64,000 nucleotides of DNA. Origin: Paenibacillus vietnamensis (GTDB lineage Bacteria > Bacillota > Bacilli > Paenibacillales > Paenibacillaceae). The stretch lies in NCBI RefSeq assembly GCF_020169515.1, contig NZ_JAHMHW010000001.1:558001-622000 (forward strand). The letters are read 5' to 3'. Below are positions 25,501 to 34,024 of the stretch, piece after piece (the first letter of the stretch is position 1; every line of letters starts with the position of its first letter). The notes beneath the pieces are model-generated. The model saw only the letters and a program-made list of their open reading frames with translations. It was not told the DNA's origin and ran no database searches. Both the position numbers and the translations under genes were made by a program.

Positions 25501-25613
25501 TGATTATCGTCCCTTGCGTTTACGAGCTGCTGTTTTTCCGGAAATCGCGCAAACAAAGACGCGCAGGCGTAAATGCAGCGTCGGTCGCGATTGCTGCAGC
25601 ATCCGAATCATAA
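22584..25613 (+). CDS. RND efflux pump inner-membrane subunit (SwrC/AcrB-like)
   Basis: Proton-driven exporter, 1009 aa, 12 predicted membrane segments in the 1+5, 1+5 order with two large outer loops (about 35-330 and 545-850). The proton-relay Asp pair sits in segment 4 (VAVGRLVDDSIVVIEN); the second half shows AMFGALMLIGIVVTNAIVLID. In Gram-positives this family includes SwrC/YerP of B. subtilis (surfactin and bile-salt resistance). ATG 22584 follows AAAAGGAG. A weak promoter (TTTGCA, 16, TATGAT at 22503-22530) precedes it. No adaptor gene is adjacent. A terminator follows. Confidence 0.9.
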   Translation: MSKLTEWSFRNKAAIILVVIMALVMGAISYLRLPMEFLPAADNPQVMITAIGPGSDAKSMEQQVTNPIEEAVAFVKGRTDMFSTSGDGYAQVNLNFDSKTDMKEAKAEIERLVGQVQLPANVMKPFVVQFNTSMIPISWVTLTFADGLSEQQKEAKLKEVTAELQKSEGAGQVSVSGKSTPAITVTPNAEKLAQAGLPVQSLMGVLQGRGASASLGERTIDGSSGNLTINDQVTDIETLRMLPVAPGVKLEDVAVVELAKEQESISRMNGKDAIMFTVSKSADANAVTVGKGIEQTVERLNEEMDGIEASIILSTSESIVSSVNSMLREVLLGALFATIVILLFMRNLKATIVTIVSIPLSLGITLYLLQLSGVSLNIITLGGVAVAVGRLVDDSIVVIENIYRRLQKEAFSVKLITDSTKEVASAITSSTLVTVAVFLPMGLLRGSLQAFLLPFALTVTYSLLASLAVALTVVPLLSAVLLKGTKEKEHGGSPRFASFIRWNLQYKYVPLLLAIVLFAGSVSAYVFMPKGALDSSSAENVNVSLEYPSDTPPADVLESGKKLEANLTADEAVDWVLMSLGNSSDAAQYGAVSSPTLVTYMIDLKEGADAEQFMDRARSQKDDYQGAELTANASNLMMGGGSSQIFVDVTGDDPDKLNESAEQLASALEPIEGVLKVETNLEEKKPIYSFKVDSTEAKGHELAMQLQGLLNPVPIGSVRIENSDTPVMLQPIANPDTAEELKQLTVMTDAGPVPISSVAELIRSEESSLYYHKDGKAYIRVTADADPKKLSVVGDSVTKAAKDLKLPDGVSLTVGGASADQSSDFADLGLTALISIGIVYLVMVLTFKTLRAPLAIMISLPLAAIGAVTGLLLSGVTPDFTAMFGALMLIGIVVTNAIVLIDRVKQNEQSMPIREALVEAATTRMRPIIMTAVATISAMLPLVFGSHETGSIVSQSLAIVVIGGLTAATLLTLIIVPCVYELLFFRKSRKQRRAGVNAASVAIAAASES

Positions 25614-25615
25614 AA

Positions 25616-25653
25616 AGAAGAACCGCTCAGGGTTTTCCTTGAGCGGTTCTTTC
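25616..25653 (+). terminator. Terminator after RND pump gene
   Basis: AAGAACCGCTCA pairs with TGAGCGGTTCTT around GGTTTTCC, followed by T. Confidence 0.85.
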
Positions 25654-25658
25654 TTCGT

Positions 25659-26306
25659 TTATCCGTTCGCGAGCCGATACAGCGGCATTAGTGTTTCATA
25701 GGTGGAGGCGGCGAACTCCAGCAGTGCATCTCCATCGCGGAGAAGCTTATCATCCGCCTGGATATGCCGTCCGATAAGCAGCTCGGCTTTCTGCACGTCG
25801 CGGAAGCGGGTCAGCGCATCCGTCCAATCCTGCCGGGTCATACCGCCGGCGGCTATCGCATCTTTTTTCATATGGTCCAATGAAATCATATAGGAAGAGG
25901 GCACGGTCTCGATGACGTCGTCAAGCCGGTTAAGGAACGCCGCCCCGATACCCGCCTTGTTCGGGACCTCATAAATAAACGCAAGCCATATAAACAAATG
26001 GTCATCGAACAGGCCGAGCTGAAAGTGGGGATGGGCTTTGTAGCCGCGTTTATTGCTGCAGATGGCGAGCCAAGTGTCTTTAGGGGGATTCACCTTTCTG
26101 CGCGCATGCCTCGCAATATGCAAATACATATCATTGCCTGCACGGGCGGTTAAGTCTGCCGCGAGCAGTTGGCCGATCGCCCGGAACTTAGGCTGAATCC
26201 GGCTTTGGATGGCCGCCATCCTCTCTTCCAGTCCCTGCAGCTGGAATACGTTGAAATCGTCCTGCGTAAAGCCGTCAACAGCTGGGGCTTTCGTTAGTGC
26301 GGTCAT
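25659..26306 (-). CDS. DUF1054-family protein (YktB-like)
   Basis: Cytosolic protein of unknown function, 215 aa. DGFTQDDFNVFQLQGLEERM at the N-terminus, the basic HIARHARRKVNPPKDTWLAI stretch and NKRGYKAHPHFQLGLFDDH are the DUF1054 hallmarks and match B. subtilis YktB along the chain. ATG 26306, nine bases after AGGAG, is preferred over the ATG at 26315 that touches the ribosome site. No partner genes. Confidence 0.85.
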   Translation of the reverse strand: MTALTKAPAVDGFTQDDFNVFQLQGLEERMAAIQSRIQPKFRAIGQLLAADLTARAGNDMYLHIARHARRKVNPPKDTWLAICSNKRGYKAHPHFQLGLFDDHLFIWLAFIYEVPNKAGIGAAFLNRLDDVIETVPSSYMISLDHMKKDAIAAGGMTRQDWTDALTRFRDVQKAELLIGRHIQADDKLLRDGDALLEFAASTYETLMPLYRLANG

Positions 26307-26519
26307 GTCTATCATCTCCTAGTCGATTCTATCAGAGAAGCAATCTCAATGAACAAAAGGTTGCTTCATTATAGCACAAGAGCAACGGTTGTACGAACTT
26401 ATTTATAATCATTCTAATTTATGAACGGTGATCTACTTTTTTGATTGTAATGAGAAAAGCGATCGATTATTATGGAAGCATCTTTTTTGCTGTCGTGAAC
26501 AAGCGGGAGGTACGGTCCA

Positions 26520-27191
26520 GTGTCTAAAGAGAAAATCAGGGTTATTATTACAGGAGCTACCGGGATGGTTGGGGAAGGCGTTTTGCATGAATGCTTGTTG
26601 AATCCGGATGTTGAAAGGGTGTTGGTCGTCAATCGCACGCCGTGCGGAGTCAGCCATGCCAAGCTGTCGGAGATCGTACACGGCGATTTATTTGATTTAT
26701 CGGAGCTTGAACCGCAGCTTCGGGGATTCGACGCGTGTTTTTTCTGTCTGGGCGTATCTTCTGTCGGTATGAGCGAGCAGGCCTACAGCAGGGTCACGTA
26801 TGATCTAACGCTGTATGTCGCAGAGCTGCTTGCAAAGCTTAATCCGGAAATGGTGTTTTGCTATGTCACGGGATCCGGAACGGACAGTACCGAGCAGGGA
26901 AGAAGCATGTGGGCGCGCGTGAAAGGCAGGACGGAGAACAGGCTGCTGCAGCTTCCGTTCAAACGCGCATATATGTTCCGGCCCGGCTATATTCATCCGA
27001 TCAAGGGCTTGAAAAACACTCATGGTTACTATAAGGCATTATCCTGGATGTATCCCGCCTTGCGTCTGCTGCTGCCGAAGCACGTCATCACGCTGAAGGA
27101 GCTGGGCCGGGCGATGATCAATTCCGTCACTACAGATTACGAATCCTCTATATTGGAAAGCAAAGATATTGCCAAGCTGGCTAAACCGTAA
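26520..27191 (+). CDS. NAD(P)-binding short-chain reductase-like protein
   Basis: Atypical short-chain dehydrogenase/epimerase family member, 223 aa. The dinucleotide loop is TGATGMVGEGVL near residues 10-21, followed by NRTP and later CFFCLGVSS and YVTGSGTDS. The catalytic Y-x-x-x-K of classical SDRs is not clear, so it may be a sensor or an oxidoreductase with other chemistry (YbjT/HTATIP2-like). GTG 26520 follows CGGGAGG with an 8-base spacer. The next gene follows after 20 bases and may be co-transcribed. Confidence 0.75.
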   Translation: MSKEKIRVIITGATGMVGEGVLHECLLNPDVERVLVVNRTPCGVSHAKLSEIVHGDLFDLSELEPQLRGFDACFFCLGVSSVGMSEQAYSRVTYDLTLYVAELLAKLNPEMVFCYVTGSGTDSTEQGRSMWARVKGRTENRLLQLPFKRAYMFRPGYIHPIKGLKNTHGYYKALSWMYPALRLLLPKHVITLKELGRAMINSVTTDYESSILESKDIAKLAKP

Positions 27192-27211
27192 CGAAGAAGG
27201 GGGCGGCGCCG

Positions 27212-28204
27212 ATGAACGATTTTCGTGCACTCGTATTGGATCTGAAAGATGAAAAGCCGAAATTGGAGGTGAGGCGCCTCCAGGCGGATGAGCTGCCGGA
27301 CGGCGAGGTAACGATCCGTGTCGCCTATTCCAGCATTAACTACAAGGATGCGGTCGTTGCCGTCAAGCATGCCTATGTCAAATCATTCCCGCTCATTCCG
27401 GGCATTGATCTGGCGGGGACGGTGATTGTCTCGGCCGACGGCCGCTTTCGTGCAGGCGATCCCGTCATTGTGACGAGCTACGGGCTTGGAACTTCTCATC
27501 ACGGCGGGTACAGCCAAATCGCGCGAGTGCCCGCCAAATGGGTCGTTCCGCTTCCGAAGGGGCTTACCTTGAAGGAAGCGATGATTTTGGGAACGGCCGG
27601 TTTTACGGCAGCCTTGTCCGTTCAGAGGCTCGAGGATTACGGGCTGACGCCGGAATGGGGGCCGGTGCTCGTGACGGGCGCGACGGGAGGAGTAGGCAGC
27701 ACGGCAGTCGATATGCTGTCCCGGAAGGGTTATGATGTCTGTGCCGTTACCGGGAAGCCGGAAAGCCAAACCTATTTAATGCGTCTTGGTGCAAAATCGG
27801 TCATTCGGCGAGAGGAGCTTACGGATGCACAGCAGAAGCCGCTGCGGAAGGAGCAGTGGGCCGCGGCAATCGATCCGGTGGGGGGAGCGTCGCTGCAGTA
27901 CGTGCTCAGCAGCTTGAAGTATGGAGGTGCGGTAGCCTCCAGCGGCCTTGCGGGAGGTGCCGACGTCCAGACGACCGTTTATCCGTTTATATTAAGAGGG
28001 ATCAGCTGGATCGGCATTGACTCCGTATACTGCCCGATGCCGCTTCGGGAGAAGGTGTGGTCCCGTCTCGGCGCCGATTTGAAGCCGCTCCGCCTGAACG
28101 AGGATATCGTCCATGAAATATCGCTGGAGCAAGTGCCGGATGCATTGAATGATATTTTGAACGGGAGTCTGCTCGGGCGTACAGTCGTTAATATGCAAGA
28201 GTAG
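27212..28204 (+). CDS. Zinc-independent MDR oxidoreductase (YhdH/YhfP, acryloyl-CoA reductase type)
   Basis: NADPH-dependent enoyl or acryloyl-CoA reductase of the medium-chain family, 330 aa. SSINYKDAVVAV and FPLIPGIDLAGTV are typical of YhdH/AcuI, and the cofactor motif is TGATGGVGSTAVDML. The paired catalytic zinc ligands of alcohol dehydrogenase are absent. The ATG has GAAGGGGG upstream. It follows the reductase at 26520 by 20 bases and is followed 8 bases on by the frameshifted gene. Confidence 0.88.
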   Translation: MNDFRALVLDLKDEKPKLEVRRLQADELPDGEVTIRVAYSSINYKDAVVAVKHAYVKSFPLIPGIDLAGTVIVSADGRFRAGDPVIVTSYGLGTSHHGGYSQIARVPAKWVVPLPKGLTLKEAMILGTAGFTAALSVQRLEDYGLTPEWGPVLVTGATGGVGSTAVDMLSRKGYDVCAVTGKPESQTYLMRLGAKSVIRREELTDAQQKPLRKEQWAAAIDPVGGASLQYVLSSLKYGGAVASSGLAGGADVQTTVYPFILRGISWIGIDSVYCPMPLREKVWSRLGADLKPLRLNEDIVHEISLEQVPDALNDILNGSLLGRTVVNMQE

Positions 28205-28212
28205 AGGAGCCG

Positions 28213-28643
28213 ATGCTTAAGTATCCCTGGAGATCACAAAGGACACCCCGATTTCCATAGTCGGAACTTATGAAGTAGTCGAGCATCCCGGCGGAAATGT
28301 CCCGATCGAGCTTAAAAACATTAATGAAGAAAAACAGACCCTTACAACAGAGGTCGGAGGTTTCCCCGTTACGTGGACTTATTACAGAAAGGATAACGAC
28401 GTCTACGTCGAGAGCGGCAGCGCGGAGCGGAAATTCGGGGGAGTGAATCAGACCTACCGTATATCCGGAAAAGAACATATTCCTAGCTTGCCTGTATCGA
28501 ACGGTTTTTACGGCGACGGGAACAATCATAAGATTGAGAAATATAACAATTACACCAGCAAAGATTTGACGGTTTACATCTATTATTACACCGTTGAAGA
28601 GCCGGACAAACAAATCGAAATTCCGCTCCTGCCAGTGGAATAA
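28213..28643 (+). pseudogene. Frameshifted gene of unknown function, about 143 codons
   Basis: ATG 28213 has GAGGAG 4 bases upstream, but its frame stops after about 15 codons. From 28229 another frame stays open to TAA 28641 and looks like real protein (ISIVGTYEVVEHPGGNVPI, TWTYYRKDNDVYVESG, VYIYYYTVEEPDKQIEI). A single base added in the CCC run near 28225-28228 joins the two as MLKYPLEITKDTPIS, a smooth start. So it is either a recent pseudogene or a sequencing error. An opposite-strand frame here is a shadow. No known family recognised. Confidence 0.55.
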
Positions 28644-28650
28644 ATGTAGC

Positions 28651-28696
28651 AAAAGGGCACAAGCCGTCTCCCGTGGAGGCGCCTGCGCCCTTTTTT
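28651..28696 (+). terminator. Terminator after frameshifted gene
   Basis: AAAAGGGC pairs with GCCCTTTT with an imperfect inner stem, then TTTTTT. Confidence 0.75.
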
Positions 28697-28830
28697 AACT
28701 TTCATTGCGGAAACTCATAAAAATAGTCAATAATCCAAGTTGCCAGAACATAAGATGAAGTATAAGATAAAGATAAGTACAAATTATCAGACTATTTCGT
28801 CAACTAAACTGAAGCAAGGGAGGGATTGCC

Positions 28831-29427
28831 GTGAACAAGAGCTATGAAGTCGAATACTGCAATTTGGAGCTGCGATTTGACCGCCGGCAAATCCAAAATC
28901 TCATCCGCGATCTTATTCAGGAAGGGTACTCCTTGTATTGGAGCGAGACCGAAGGCCAATTCCTCGTTTCCATCCGGACCGGCCGCAAGCTCGTCAAGCT
29001 TCAATTCCAACGCATGAAGAGCCGCTACAAAATCGTAGGTGACTACATTATTAAAGACGAGAAGCTGTCGGAGCTGCTAGAGAAGCTGATTAATGACACA
29101 CGTGGACATGCGGTAGTCAAGCGTATAAAAGACCGTCAAATCGTTATTGAAAGCATAATGTTTGGTGAAATTATTAGACTTGTGGAGGTGTCAGGTATGG
29201 AACATCGCATTATTTATCAGAAAAAACCCTTCGTTACGATAGAGGAAATGATCAAAGCGTTTCAGTCGAAGCGTGCGGAGGAGCGTGCCGTTGTATTAAG
29301 GTATGAACTGGATTATGAGCTGTCTGTGCTGCATGACGCCCTCCAGAGTCAGGATGAGGAAGCAGCCGAGGCATCGAAGGAGAAATTGATGGCTCTCAGA
29401 TCAGAAATGCTGCAGCTTGAACTTTGA
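28831..29427 (+). CDS. Conserved hypothetical protein, 198 aa
   Basis: Function not known to me. GTG 28831 follows GGGAGGG. The N-terminal half is an alpha/beta domain (FDRRQIQNLIRDLIQEGYSLYW, VGDYIIKDEKLSELLEKLIND), followed by DTRGHAVVKRIKDRQIVIES, and the C-terminal half is a charged helical region (EERAVVLRYELDYELSVLHD, EMLQLEL). Related-looking proteins occur in Bacilli, but I cannot name the family. A terminator follows. No signal or membrane segment. Confidence 0.65.
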   Translation: MNKSYEVEYCNLELRFDRRQIQNLIRDLIQEGYSLYWSETEGQFLVSIRTGRKLVKLQFQRMKSRYKIVGDYIIKDEKLSELLEKLINDTRGHAVVKRIKDRQIVIESIMFGEIIRLVEVSGMEHRIIYQKKPFVTIEEMIKAFQSKRAEERAVVLRYELDYELSVLHDALQSQDEEAAEASKEKLMALRSEMLQLEL

Positions 29428-29454
29428 TGATGACGGACTGCCACTATAGACGAC

Positions 29455-29506
29455 AATAAAAACGATCAAAGCGAAGCGGGAAGCCGCAGCCTTTGATCGT
29501 TTTTAT
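29455..29506 (+). terminator. Terminator after 28831 gene
   Basis: ATAAAAACGATCAAAG pairs with CTTTGATCGTTTTTAT around a GC-rich loop. Confidence 0.85.
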
Positions 29507-29668
29507 GCGTTAAAAGAGTGCTTTATAAATTATATTTACAGCTATGGTCAAATATATTGATGCCCTTTATGCGACTTTTTTCCAAGCAAACGGTTTTCTT
29601 CTGACCGTAAAAAGAGTAAAATAACTTTATTGTTGACCAAATATAAACAAGAAGGATGGAAGAACCAG

Positions 29669-31081
29669 ATGTCAAAACAGCAAATCGGCGTTATCGGCTT
29701 AGCAGTAATGGGCAAAAATCTGGCCCTTAATATTGAAAGCAGAGGCTTCACGGTATCGGTATACAACCGTTCCCGCGAGAAGACGGATGATCTCATTCAG
29801 GAAGCTGCCGGCAAGAACCTTGTGCCTGCTTATTCGATCGAAGAGTTTGTCCAATCGCTTGAAGTGCCGCGCAAAATTCTGATCATGGTACAAGCAGGCG
29901 CCGGTACGGACGCAACGATCGATTCGCTTGTTCCTCATCTGTCGGAAGGCGACATCATCATCGACGGCGGCAACGCTTATTTCCCTGACACGGTCCGCCG
30001 CAGCAAAGATCTTGAAGCTAAAGGCTTCCGTTTCATCGGCACAGGCGTTTCCGGCGGTGAAGAAGGCGCTTTGAAAGGCCCATCGATTATGCCGGGCGGC
30101 CAAAGATCCGCTTACGAGCTTGTTGAACCAATCCTTACGGCTATTTCCGCAAAAGTCGGCGACGACGCATGCTGCACGTACATCGGACCGGACGGTGCCG
30201 GCCACTATGTCAAAATGGTACACAACGGCATCGAATACGGCGATATGCAGCTGATTTGCGAAGCTTACGACCTTCTTAAAAATGTACTGGACGTTAGTGC
30301 AGAAGAGCTTCACGAAATTTTCACCGAGTGGAACAAAGGCGAGCTTGACAGCTACCTGATCGAAATCACTCGTGATATTTTTGCAAAATATGACCCTGAA
30401 ACGGGCAAACCGATGGTTGACGTTATTCTTGATTCCGCCGGCCAAAAGGGTACAGGCAAATGGACAAGCCAAAGCTCGCTGGATCTCGGCGTGCCGCTTT
30501 CCATCATTACAGAATCCGTGTTCACCCGCTTCCTCTCCGCGATGAAAGAAGAGCGCGTAGCTGCAAGCAAAGTGCTGAACGGACCGGAGAAAAAGCCATT
30601 CCAAGGCGACAAAGCGGCATTCATCGAAGCGGTGCGCAAAGCGCTGTTCGCGAGCAAAATCTGTTCTTACGCTCAAGGCTTCGCTCAAATGCGCGCTGCA
30701 TCCGAAGAGTACAACTGGGACCTGAAATACGGCGATATCGCGATGATTTTCCGCGGCGGCTGCATTATCCGCGCCCGCTTCCTGCAAAACATCAAGGATG
30801 CGTACGATCGCAACCCGAACCTGCGCAACCTGCTGCTTGACCCGTATTTCCAGAATATCGTTGAATCTTACCAAGGTGCATGGCGTGAGGTTGTCGGCAC
30901 GGCGATCGCTAACGGCGTACCGGTGCCTGCATTCGCAAGCGCGATTGCATATTATGACAGCTACCGTACGGAGCGCTTGCCTGCCAACCTGCTGCAAGCA
31001 CAGCGCGACTACTTCGGCGCTCACACCTTCAAACGTGTGGACAAAGAAGGCACGTTCCACTTCAACTGGATGCAATCCTAA
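29669..31081 (+). CDS. gndA: 6-phosphogluconate dehydrogenase, decarboxylating
   Basis: Makes ribulose-5-P, CO2 and reduced cofactor in the pentose phosphate path, cytosolic. The Rossmann loop is [15 protein letters not shown], substrate motifs are [12 protein letters not shown] and [19 protein letters not shown], and the catalytic Lys lies in [20 protein letters not shown]. Length 470 equals the B. subtilis long form (GndA, 469). ATG 29669 is preferred to 29630, because the shorter form begins in the usual place; GGAAG lies 6 bases upstream. Confidence 0.95.
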   Translation: MSKQQIGVIGLAVMGKNLALNIESRGFTVSVYNRSREKTDDLIQEAAGKNLVPAYSIEEFVQSLEVPRKILIMVQAGAGTDATIDSLVPHLSEGDIIIDGGNAYFPDTVRRSKDLEAKGFRFIGTGVSGGEEGALKGPSIMPGGQRSAYELVEPILTAISAKVGDDACCTYIGPDGAGHYVKMVHNGIEYGDMQLICEAYDLLKNVLDVSAEELHEIFTEWNKGELDSYLIEITRDIFAKYDPETGKPMVDVILDSAGQKGTGKWTSQSSLDLGVPLSIITESVFTRFLSAMKEERVAASKVLNGPEKKPFQGDKAAFIEAVRKALFASKICSYAQGFAQMRAASEEYNWDLKYGDIAMIFRGGCIIRARFLQNIKDAYDRNPNLRNLLLDPYFQNIVESYQGAWREVVGTAIANGVPVPAFASAIAYYDSYRTERLPANLLQAQRDYFGAHTFKRVDKEGTFHFNWMQS

Positions 31082-31090
31082 TCCGGACAA

Positions 31091-31411
31091 TCATTTCGGC
31101 TCCCGGGCCGGCTCATCGTTCAAGCCGTATGCCGCTTGTCTGAGCCAATTGCGCAACCGGCCGGCTTCCTGATCGCTGTAATGTCTGCGGTGGATCAGGG
31201 ACATTGCCGCCTCGGCGAAGAAGTGAAAGTTTTGCATTAAGCGTGGCTGCGACAGATCCATTAACGATGGGTCTTCGTCAGCCACCTTTTTTTTAATATA
31301 CTCCAGCATCCAGACCACATCTTCGCGGCATAAGGGATGATCAGGATCGAGAATGCGGGTTATGCGCCTTTGCGTCGGGTGGAGAGCGGACAAATGAGGA
31401 TCGCTGGTCAT
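31091..31411 (-). CDS. Hypothetical helical protein, 106 aa
   Basis: Not recognised. ATG 31411 has AGGAG about 11 bases away; the frame extends to 31456 without a better site. The product is mostly helical and basic (EDVVWMLEYIKKKVADED, MQNFHFFAEAAMSLIHRRHY, AGRLRNWLRQAAYGL). It has no cysteines beyond one. It faces gndA and overlaps no other gene. Confidence 0.55.
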   Translation of the reverse strand: MTSDPHLSALHPTQRRITRILDPDHPLCREDVVWMLEYIKKKVADEDPSLMDLSQPRLMQNFHFFAEAAMSLIHRRHYSDQEAGRLRNWLRQAAYGLNDEPAREPK

Positions 31412-31553
31412 CGCTATCTTCACTCCTATTATAGAATTAGCATCATTATCATCCATACGGCATTCGCAACTTTTTTATACCCCCGCCGGTCAAAAAAATG
31501 ATATGATGTTGAAGAACTAGGTTTCGGAATTGCGAAAAGGTGGAACAGTCAAG

Positions 31554-32078
31554 ATGGAATGCGAACAAAACAACAAACTCGTACTTGTTGGTTTTATGGG
31601 TACGGGGAAATCCACAGTAAGCCGGCTGCTGTCGGAAAAGCTGGGCTGGAAGCGCATTGACGGCGACGAGGAAATCGAGCGCCGCGAAGGCAGAAAGATC
31701 TCCGATATTTTTGCGAGCGAAGGTGAAGCCGCATTCCGCGTTATCGAGACGAAGGTGCTGAAGTCACTGCTGTCCGAGTCCGAGCCGGCAGTCATCGCTA
31801 CGGGAGGCGGAGCTGTGCTGAGCGGCTACAATTGCGAGCTGATGTTAAAGCATTCCTGCGTGGCGGCGCTCAAGGCAAGTCCCGAGCAAATTATCGAGCG
31901 AGTGAAAAACGATACGTCGCGGCCGCTGCTTCAGGGCGATGCGGGCGAACGCGTCAAGCTGCTGCTCGAGCAGCGTAAGAACGCTTACGATTTTGCGCAT
32001 ATATCGGTCGATACGACGTTATTGACGGCCGAAGAGGTCGTTGACGCTATTTTGCAGCAATGGTCCTGCAAGCAATAA
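31554..32078 (+). CDS. aroK: Shikimate kinase
   Basis: Phosphorylates shikimate in the aromatic pathway, 174 aa. Walker A is GFMGTGKST, the shikimate-binding DEEIERREG follows, then IATGGGAVLS and the lid with RPLLQG. The ATG at 31554 follows AAGGTGG and removes an 8-residue extension that starts with TTG. The gene lies 66 bases before aroA, so the two are probably one unit that makes chorismate precursors. Confidence 0.94.
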   Translation: MECEQNNKLVLVGFMGTGKSTVSRLLSEKLGWKRIDGDEEIERREGRKISDIFASEGEAAFRVIETKVLKSLLSESEPAVIATGGGAVLSGYNCELMLKHSCVAALKASPEQIIERVKNDTSRPLLQGDAGERVKLLLEQRKNAYDFAHISVDTTLLTAEEVVDAILQQWSCKQ

Positions 32079-32144
32079 GCCGGAAGCCGTTTTTGTTTCG
32101 GCCGGATTGCGTACATTTTATAACAAAAGGAGATCATACGAATT

Positions 32145-33440
32145 ATGGACGTTTTAGTTACGCCTACGCCAAGACTCGAAGGAGAGCTGCAGGCGCTTTC
32201 CTCCAAAAACTATACAACCCGTTACTTGCTGGTTGCCGCTCTCGCCGAGGGGACAAGCACGATTTATTATCCGGCTCACAGCGAGGACAGCGATGCGATG
32301 CGCCGCTGTATCCGTGATTTGGGTGCGGTTGTGGAGGAGGATGACGAGAAAATCGCCATTACGGGCTTTGGCCGTCATCCGAAGCCGGTGGAGCAATTGG
32401 ATGTCGGTAACGCAGGAGCCGTTCTCCGGTTTTTGATGGCGATCGCATCGCTTTGTCCGGATGTGACATTCATCAACCGGTATCCGGATTCGCTTGGCAA
32501 ACGTCCGCACAGCGATCTGATCGATTCCTTGACCTCGATGGGCGTTTCGATCGAGCACAACGAGGGCAAGCTGCCGATTACGATTCGCGGCGGTGCGCCT
32601 AAGGGCGGGAAAATTCAGGTTTCCGGCAGCATCAGCTCCCAATTTTTGAGCGCGCTGCTGTTTTTGACGCCGCTGCTTGAAGAAGACAGCGAAATTGAAG
32701 TCCTTCACGATTTGAAATCCAAAGTGGTCATCGGCCAGACGCTGGAAGTGCTCGAGCAAGCCGGTATCGTTATCCATGCGGATGAGGATTATATGAGGTT
32801 TCGCGTTCCGGGCAACCAGAAGTATGAAGCGAAAACCTATTCCGTACAGGGAGACTATCCGGGCTCGGCCGCCATCCTTGCGGCTGCGGCGGTAACCGAA
32901 TCCGATGTCATCGTCCATCGTTTGGAAGAGAAGAGCAAGCAGGGCGAGAGAGCCGTCGTTGACGTGCTGAAAATGATGGAGGTTCCGCTCACGCACGAGA
33001 ACGGCATCGTCCACGTGAAAGGCAACGGCAAGCTGAAAGCCGTTGAATTCGACGGCGACCATGCAACCGATGCGGTGCTTGCCATGGTGGCTGCCGCCGT
33101 ATTCGCGGAAGGCACCTCCAGGTTTTATAACGTCGAGAACCTGCGCTACAAGGAGTGCGACCGCATTACCGATTACTTGAACGAGCTTCGCAAAGCAGGC
33201 GCGAACGTCGAGGAGCGTCAAGCCGAAATTATCGTCCACGGCCGTCCGGAAGGTGTGGAAGGCGGAGTCGAAATCAATGCGCACTATGACCACCGTGTCA
33301 TTATGGCGTTGACGGTTGTAGGCTTGCGGGCCAAGCAGCCGCTTCGCATCCGTGACGCCCACCATGTGGCCAAATCGTATCCGATTTATTTCGACCATTT
33401 GCAGGCGCTCGGCGCCAATGTGGAGTGGATCGAAGGATAA
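32145..33440 (+). CDS. aroA: 3-phosphoshikimate 1-carboxyvinyltransferase (EPSP synthase)
   Basis: Adds enolpyruvate from PEP to shikimate-3-P, cytosolic, 431 aa. The landmarks are NAGAVLRFLMAIA, SISSQFLSALLFL, GDYPGSAAILAAAAV, RYKECDRITDYLNELRKAGA and DHRVIMALTVVGL. The PEP-binding loop reads NAGAV rather than NAGTA; this and the overall pattern recall the class II, glyphosate-tolerant or diverged branch, though only a full alignment would decide. ATG 32145 follows AAAGGAG. Confidence 0.92.
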   Translation: MDVLVTPTPRLEGELQALSSKNYTTRYLLVAALAEGTSTIYYPAHSEDSDAMRRCIRDLGAVVEEDDEKIAITGFGRHPKPVEQLDVGNAGAVLRFLMAIASLCPDVTFINRYPDSLGKRPHSDLIDSLTSMGVSIEHNEGKLPITIRGGAPKGGKIQVSGSISSQFLSALLFLTPLLEEDSEIEVLHDLKSKVVIGQTLEVLEQAGIVIHADEDYMRFRVPGNQKYEAKTYSVQGDYPGSAAILAAAAVTESDVIVHRLEEKSKQGERAVVDVLKMMEVPLTHENGIVHVKGNGKLKAVEFDGDHATDAVLAMVAAAVFAEGTSRFYNVENLRYKECDRITDYLNELRKAGANVEERQAEIIVHGRPEGVEGGVEINAHYDHRVIMALTVVGLRAKQPLRIRDAHHVAKSYPIYFDHLQALGANVEWIEG

Positions 33441-33475
33441 TCAGTTAAACCTACTATTCAGATTGGGGTGTAACG

Positions 33476-33913
33476 ATGGCGCAATTCGAGAATCCGTCAC
33501 GCGAGCAAATCAAGGACATTTTGAAAAACAGTCAAACCGTTGCCGTAGTCGGTCTATCCGATAACCCGGAGCGTGTCTCGTATCTGGTATCCGAAGCCAT
33601 GCAGGCAAAGGGCTACACGATTATTCCCGTTAATCCGAATGCGGATACAATCTTAGGTCAAAAAAGCTACGCATCACTCGGAGACATCCCGGTACCCGTC
33701 GATATTGTTAACGTGTTTCGCAGAAGCGAGCATACGCCGCCGGTAGCGAAGGACGCCGTTGCAATCGGCGCCAAGACGCTTTGGCTGCAGCTGGGCATCG
33801 CGAACGACGAAGCGGCAGCCATCGCAAGCGAAGGCGGCTTGCAGGTTATTATGGACCGCTGCATCAAGGTGGAGGATTCGATTCTGCTTCCCGAAGGGAA
33901 ACCCAAAACATAA
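33476..33913 (+). CDS. CoA-binding domain protein (YccU-like)
   Basis: Single CoA-binding Rossmann domain, 145 aa, found across bacteria; precise role unknown. TVAVVGLSDNPERVSYLVSE holds the nucleotide loop, AKGYTIIPVNPNADTILG and PVDIVNVFRRSEHTP are the usual strands, and LWLQLGIANDEAAAIA with DRCIKVE closes the fold. It resembles the CoA-binding part of succinyl-CoA synthetase. ATG 33476 has GGGGTG upstream. It follows aroA by 35 bases and may be in its transcript. Confidence 0.9.
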   Translation: MAQFENPSREQIKDILKNSQTVAVVGLSDNPERVSYLVSEAMQAKGYTIIPVNPNADTILGQKSYASLGDIPVPVDIVNVFRRSEHTPPVAKDAVAIGAKTLWLQLGIANDEAAAIASEGGLQVIMDRCIKVEDSILLPEGKPKT

Positions 33914-34024
33914 CAATTATAAAAACGAGGTCACTCCTGCACAATAAGAAAGGCTTCAAGAAGGACGCCGAGATCTCTCGCTTTCTTGAGGACTTTATGA
34001 AGTGGAATTCAAGGAGGATACGAC

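Noticed and set aside
28188..28652. A 154-residue minus-strand ORF
   Set aside because: The plus strand carries a better protein-like frame that ends before a plus-strand terminator; the minus frame has no ribosome site and crosses that gene end.
29699..31090. A 463-residue open frame on the minus strand, opposite gndA
   Set aside because: It mirrors the high-confidence gndA frame, has no ribosome site, and its composition (Phe, Arg, His-rich) is that of a reverse frame.
32154..33398. A 414-residue open frame on the minus strand, opposite aroA
   Set aside because: Mirrors aroA; no promoter, ribosome site or family motif.
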